In this document: positions 59,340 to 64,000 of the stretch, piece after piece | Numbering within the stretch: position 1 is the first letter of the stretch | Layout of the letters: the number at the start of each line of letters is the position of its first letter | From: Microvelia longipes | Lineage: Eukaryota; Arthropoda; Insecta; Hemiptera; Veliidae | NCBI GenBank assembly: GCA_018340805.1 | Contig: JACMZG010001914.1 | Coordinates: forward strand, 24,918,981 to 24,982,980 | Reading direction: 5' to 3' | DNA length: 64,000 bases | Notes under the pieces: model-generated | Database searches by the model: none | Told to the model about the DNA's origin: nothing | What the model saw: the letters and a program-made list of their open reading frames with translations, nothing else | Made by a program: the position numbers and the translations under genes

Positions 59340-60550
59340 TAAACCTATAAATTGTTTATAGTTTATCGTAAATTATGAATAAAATGCAGTTCTTTCAAAT
59401 TCACTGTAACAGTACACTTGTTATTATTTTATTAGATAGTTCATTTTCCGAATAGAAAGAAACTGTTAGAAGACTCCTTTAACGTAAAAGAATAAAATCA
59501 TTTTTTTAAAAAAAGAAGGTCCTTGATAATGAAAGGAGGACTCTATGTTCAATTCCTTACTTGTAACTAGGTTGCTTGACCAACACCCAAGAATACGGAG
59601 AGACAACGGTACCGACGAATCCTTTTTCTACACCTCTTACTCGTCTGCAACATTTTTTCAACCAGTGTCCTCTAAGGATTAAGGAAAATCCGCTACTTTA
59701 CTTGTAAGATACGACCTTTCATTTTTTTTTGGTCAAAAGATCATATTACAGTTTTTCATGTAATGTTTCTCCCTCATCTTTTGTCCCGTTTTTAAATTTC
59801 TTTTCTTCGTCCTTTTCGTTCGTGTCATCCTGTCATTTTTATCCTATCAAACTCATCACGTTCACATACAGTTTTTCGAAAAACTTTTTTAATACTCTTT
59901 ACGGCATAGTCTGTTATATTTCCTACAGTGACATGTTTTTTTTAGCATGTTCTACTTTATTTTCATGAAGTCATTCAATTTATGAATGATTGTTGATATT
60001 TTCAAGCCCTACTTACACCTTTGACGTAGCTTTCAAAATACCCTTTTACGTTTTAGTTGTTAGTAAATATCGAGCCATCCTATAATTATTTCATCCATTA
60101 ATTATCGGATCGCTTATCCAATAAATATTGTGCTTTTGATAAACGCAGATTGAACTGATGTTGAAAATTTATGGATTTATTAACTTGCGCATTTCCTTGA
60201 GAAAAACAAAATCGATTTACAATTAAATATATTATTGATAAGACGTTCACGCATAAAACAAAGCTGAAATGGCTGCAATTCAAGAAATGGAGCATACCAT
60301 AGGAAAGTCGCCCCCCTTTGTGACTCCCGTATTCTCTTATATAATATATATATATGGATATATAATATGGAAGAAGTTATGTGTAAACTGGAGGTTCATG
60401 GATCATAACCCGGACTGTAAACTTAGTTTTTATAGTAAAGTGTGTGCCATTTTAAATAATTTTAAAAAATAATAAATTTGGGAGCTAAAACTTAGTTGCT
60501 CATTTTAGAGTAATGCATTACTTTTTTGGGAAATAAATGGAACGATTTTT
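59340..60550. other. Non-coding spacer, nothing recognised
   Basis: Short hydrophobic frames (59729-59968, 60098-60295, 60269-60472) lack motifs and splice context. GCGCATTTCCTTGAGAAAAA at 60188 matches the recurrent hairpin motif of elements D and P. Confidence 0.45.
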
Positions 60551-60551
60551 T

Positions 60552-61032
60552 ACTTTTCCTCATTTATACCGTAGGTATATAGGAAAAGTTTTGAGTTTGC
60601 GAAAAAGTACTAAACCGGGAAGACACCAGAATTATCTGTTTCACATGTTTTTAAGGCCTCTTACAAGGTTCTTATAAAGTTGTCCGTCTGTGTGTGTGTG
60701 AGTTAAAATTTTGTACAAAAATCAGTCTACCGCTGTAGTTGTGCTATTCAAATGACTTGTGTACGTTTTTTAAAATTGTAAAAACTCGGGAAAAATGCAA
60801 TTGAGTTGAAATTTAGTATAAATGCATACCTTTACGTAATAAATAAGTACAACAAGTTTTGTTTCAATACTCTAAGTACATCTATGAGTTTTGTTGGATC
60901 ATAAAAGTTAAGCTGCATCGAATGTGGTCAGGGCCTCCTGACGAGCGAAGCGAGTCCGAAGTAGGGAGGATGAGCGTAGCAAATTCGATGTAATGAGGAA
61001 TAGTTCCGAGGTACCCCGCGCCTGATTTTTTT
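60552..61032 (+). mobile_element. 5S-like element, internally deleted
   Basis: Perfect head hairpin (ACTTTTCCTCATTTATACCG then TAGGTATATAGGAAAAGT). Two deletions follow: CTGTGTGTGTGTGAG joins to TTAAAATTTTGTACAAAAAT, and GTTGTGCTATTC to AAATGACTTGTGTACG. The 5S block is cut short after CGAATGTGGTCAGGGCC. Hairpins GACGAGCGAAGCGAGTCC and GGATGAGCGTAGCAAATTC remain, then GAGGTACCCCGCGCCTGA and a T-run. Confidence 0.87.
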
Positions 61033-61034
61033 TA

Positions 61035-61340
61035 ACTGAGTTCCTTTGGGGACAAAATGTGACAATCGTTTTATCTATGGTCCTCTCGGCACAAATTTGA
61101 CCATTTTTTCACCTGTGTTTCTTTGGAGACAAACTGTGACATGTGTTTACCGGAATTCTTTTGGAGACAATCCGTGGCATTTTTTTTGCATGAGTTTCTT
61201 TGGGGGACAACATTTTTTTACTTGAGTTCTTTTGGGTTACCAACTGTGACATTTTTTACCTGAATTTCTTTTGGGGACATTTTTTACATGAGTTTCTTTG
61301 GAGACAAAATATAACATTTTTTATCTGAGCTCCAGTGACA
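61035..61340. repeat. Degenerate minisatellite, about 40-bp unit
   Basis: About seven units of TGAGTTTCTTTGGGGACAAA then CTGTGACATTTTTTACC. It begins directly at the 3' T-run of the 5S-like element. A similar isolated TTTAAACCGCTGTTTCCCTTTG follows the T-run of the copy ending at 3528. Confidence 0.88.
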
Positions 61341-61344
61341 CTTT

Positions 61345-62025
61345 TTTAATCTGTTCTACACTGTACAATATCTAACCCTCATATCCTATGTTTTCTTTTA
61401 CTTCCGAAAATTACATAAACTTTTTCTTATTATTGTTTATTAAATGAACAAATTACTCCAATTATACATCAAATAATGTTTATCTTTAAAATAAATCGCA
61501 TAAAGCAACAATAATCATTAAACAATTATAAAAATAAAAAGTTAGACTTCAATACTTTATGTATAAGTTATGTAATGAGAGGAAAAGAATGAGCCGGGTT
61601 TCATATAATTTATTAATGACTTTCTTTTAAGAAGTTCGTATACTGGTTTGCAGCTTTTCTTTCTTAAGTGTCCTGCTCTCAGCTGTTCTTTCCGACTCTA
61701 TAAAACATGCATTGAAAGCTTAGGATAATATTATATATAGAAGGAGCATAACTGATAACAGCAAAGCCGACTCACTGGCGGTCTTAAGTAATGCTGCCAC
61801 CGTAACAACATAAAATTTTCTTATAACAAAGTTGGCAACACTTCCGTTCACTTGATTGTTAGTATCTAATATTAATTAATCCTCCATTATTTATAAAATG
61901 ATAATATAAATATTAGTGCATTATAATTTTTTAAGCATTTTTAATTGTATCTTTAGTAGGGCTTTTAATAAAAAATATGTTAAAAGTAATTAAATATAAA
62001 ATATTTGTGTATGTATATGCACAAA
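61345..62025. other. Non-coding spacer, nothing recognised
   Basis: A+T-rich with no frame or landmark. Confidence 0.5.
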
Positions 62026-62026
62026 T

Positions 62027-63062
<1,036 letters not shown>

Positions 63063-63150
63063 AAAATTATATTTGTTTACAAATAAATTATATATCTATA
63101 TTTTTTTAACTTTTTGAGATTTTATACATTACACATTTTTAATTAATCTT

Positions 63151-63213
63151 TTAAAACATTACAACCTTCAATACTTGAAAGCCTTCAAGTATTGAAGGTT
63201 GTAATGTTTTTAA
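63151..63213. repeat. Perfect 29-bp inverted repeat
   Basis: TTAAAACATTACAACCTTCA then ATACTTGAA, a short AGCC-type loop, and the exact complement. It directly abuts repeat A (minus strand). Confidence 0.95.
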
Positions 63214-63300
63214 GACTCCCCCTTCCGAAATAAATTCACCCCCACTCTTACCCACCTCCATGTCCTCAATCTCATAAGCTCATTTTTTTTAAACTTCGCT
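63211..63300 (-). repeat. Dispersed repeat A, copy 4
   Basis: Reverse complement reads AGCGAAGTTTAAAAAAAATG then AGCTTATGAGATTGAGGACA and TGGAGGTGGGTAAGAGTGGG. The GAGCTTATGAGATTG block is identical to copy 1 at the start of the window. Confidence 0.75.
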
Positions 63301-63404
63301 AAAAATCAAAAACTTCCCTTTCATCGGGCTGTCATTTTATACACATGTTTTATATGTGAAATTTTAACCATACAATGTACGGTTAAAGAATACACAGGAA
63401 ACCT

Positions 63405-63470
63405 ACCATGCGGTCCTCTACGCCGGGGCTGCGTAGCGGCCAAGAGGTCGAAGGTCCTCTTGTCTATACT
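63405..63470. repeat. G+C-rich palindromic island
   Basis: CGCCGGGGCTGCGTAGCGGC then CAAGAGGTCGAAGGTCCTCTTG, a 7-bp-stem hairpin related to the one at 41341-41361. Positions 63475-63890 hold nothing else recognisable. Confidence 0.75.
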
Positions 63471-63894
63471 CCAAAAAAATATTTTAAATAAACAAAGTAA
63501 AAGTTATAAATAATGAAAGTTTTACAAAAACATAACTGTCATTTTTGAAACGCGATTGTCATACAAATCATCTCTTTTTAGAGTTACGCAAGTTTAATGA
63601 AACTGTTTTGACAATAAGCAAACCTTGTCAGTGAAAGTTGTTGAAAAGACAGAGCTTTATTTTCAGTATCTATGTCAAGTCCTACTACTTGAAACGTCCA
63701 TTGATTGTCGTCTAAAATAGATTATCCAGTTGTACCAATGGTAAATGAGTTATCACATTTGTTTTTTTTTCTTCCATTTCTTTTATGATAAGAAGTAGAA
63801 AACATGGTTATACAAAAAATGCGTTTCAGATCCTACTTTTTCAGATCTTAAAATTCGATAAATAAGGTGGTTTTTGTAATATATGGATATGAAA

Positions 63895-63947
63895 ATTATA
63901 TATAGTATATAAGATCTATATATATATATATTATATATATTATATAT

Positions 63948-63979
<32 letters not shown>

Positions 63980-64000
63980 ATATATATATATAGTATATTA
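63895..64000. repeat. (TA)n microsatellite at window edge
   Basis: Interrupted TA tract running off the end of the window. Confidence 0.93.

Overview
The window looks like intron-rich, repeat-dominated nuclear DNA of an animal, most likely an insect or other arthropod. The evidence is a strongly A+T-rich background, a single spliced membrane-receptor-like exon with GT/AG borders, a decayed LINE reverse-transcriptase tail, a tRNA-headed SINE with a core resembling those known from metazoan SINEs, and a dispersed family carrying a 5S rRNA promoter-like segment. The species cannot be named from sequence alone. Nothing suggests a bacterial, organellar or viral origin.

Only one convincing protein-coding segment was found: a minus-strand exon at 27178-28033. 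It holds a start codon and 277 codons of a seven-transmembrane-receptor-like protein, cut by a splice donor inside the sixth membrane segment. Later exons would lie at lower coordinates, but none was recognised. The only other coding trace is a stop-riddled LINE fragment near 38.9-39.3 kb.

The rest is repeats. The dominant one, called here the 5S-like element, is about 750-800 bp. It starts with a hairpin (ACTTTTCCTCAT...) and carries a TG tract. About two thirds of the way in is a segment closely resembling the internal promoter region of 5S rRNA. It ends with short GCGNAGC hairpins, a GAGGAAAAGT motif and a T-run. About 20 full or partial copies are present on both strands from 2.9 to 61.0 kb.

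Other families are: element D, with tRNA T-arm-like boxes (36.5, 51.3 and 52.8 kb; decayed at 16.7 kb); element P, a palindromic family ending in TTCTGGCGCGG (29.8, 37.1, 41.2, 52.1, 53.6 kb); and unrelated foldback elements (31.1, 34.2, 37.2, 39.9, 57.4 kb). There are also non-autonomous DNA transposons at 22.98, 41.5, 42.96, 46.76, 47.6 and 62.2 kb. Minisatellites have units of 21 to 62 bp, and long (TA)n tracts often sit inside the elements. Several elements are nested, so relative insertion order can be read.

The most notable items are the 5S-like element with its covarying hairpins, a compact hammerhead-ribozyme-like motif at 55.29 kb, the tRNA-derived SINE at 32.7-32.9 kb, and the foldback/palindrome clusters. 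All assignments come from reading the sequence by eye. No database or alignment program was used, and repeat edges are approximate to several bases.
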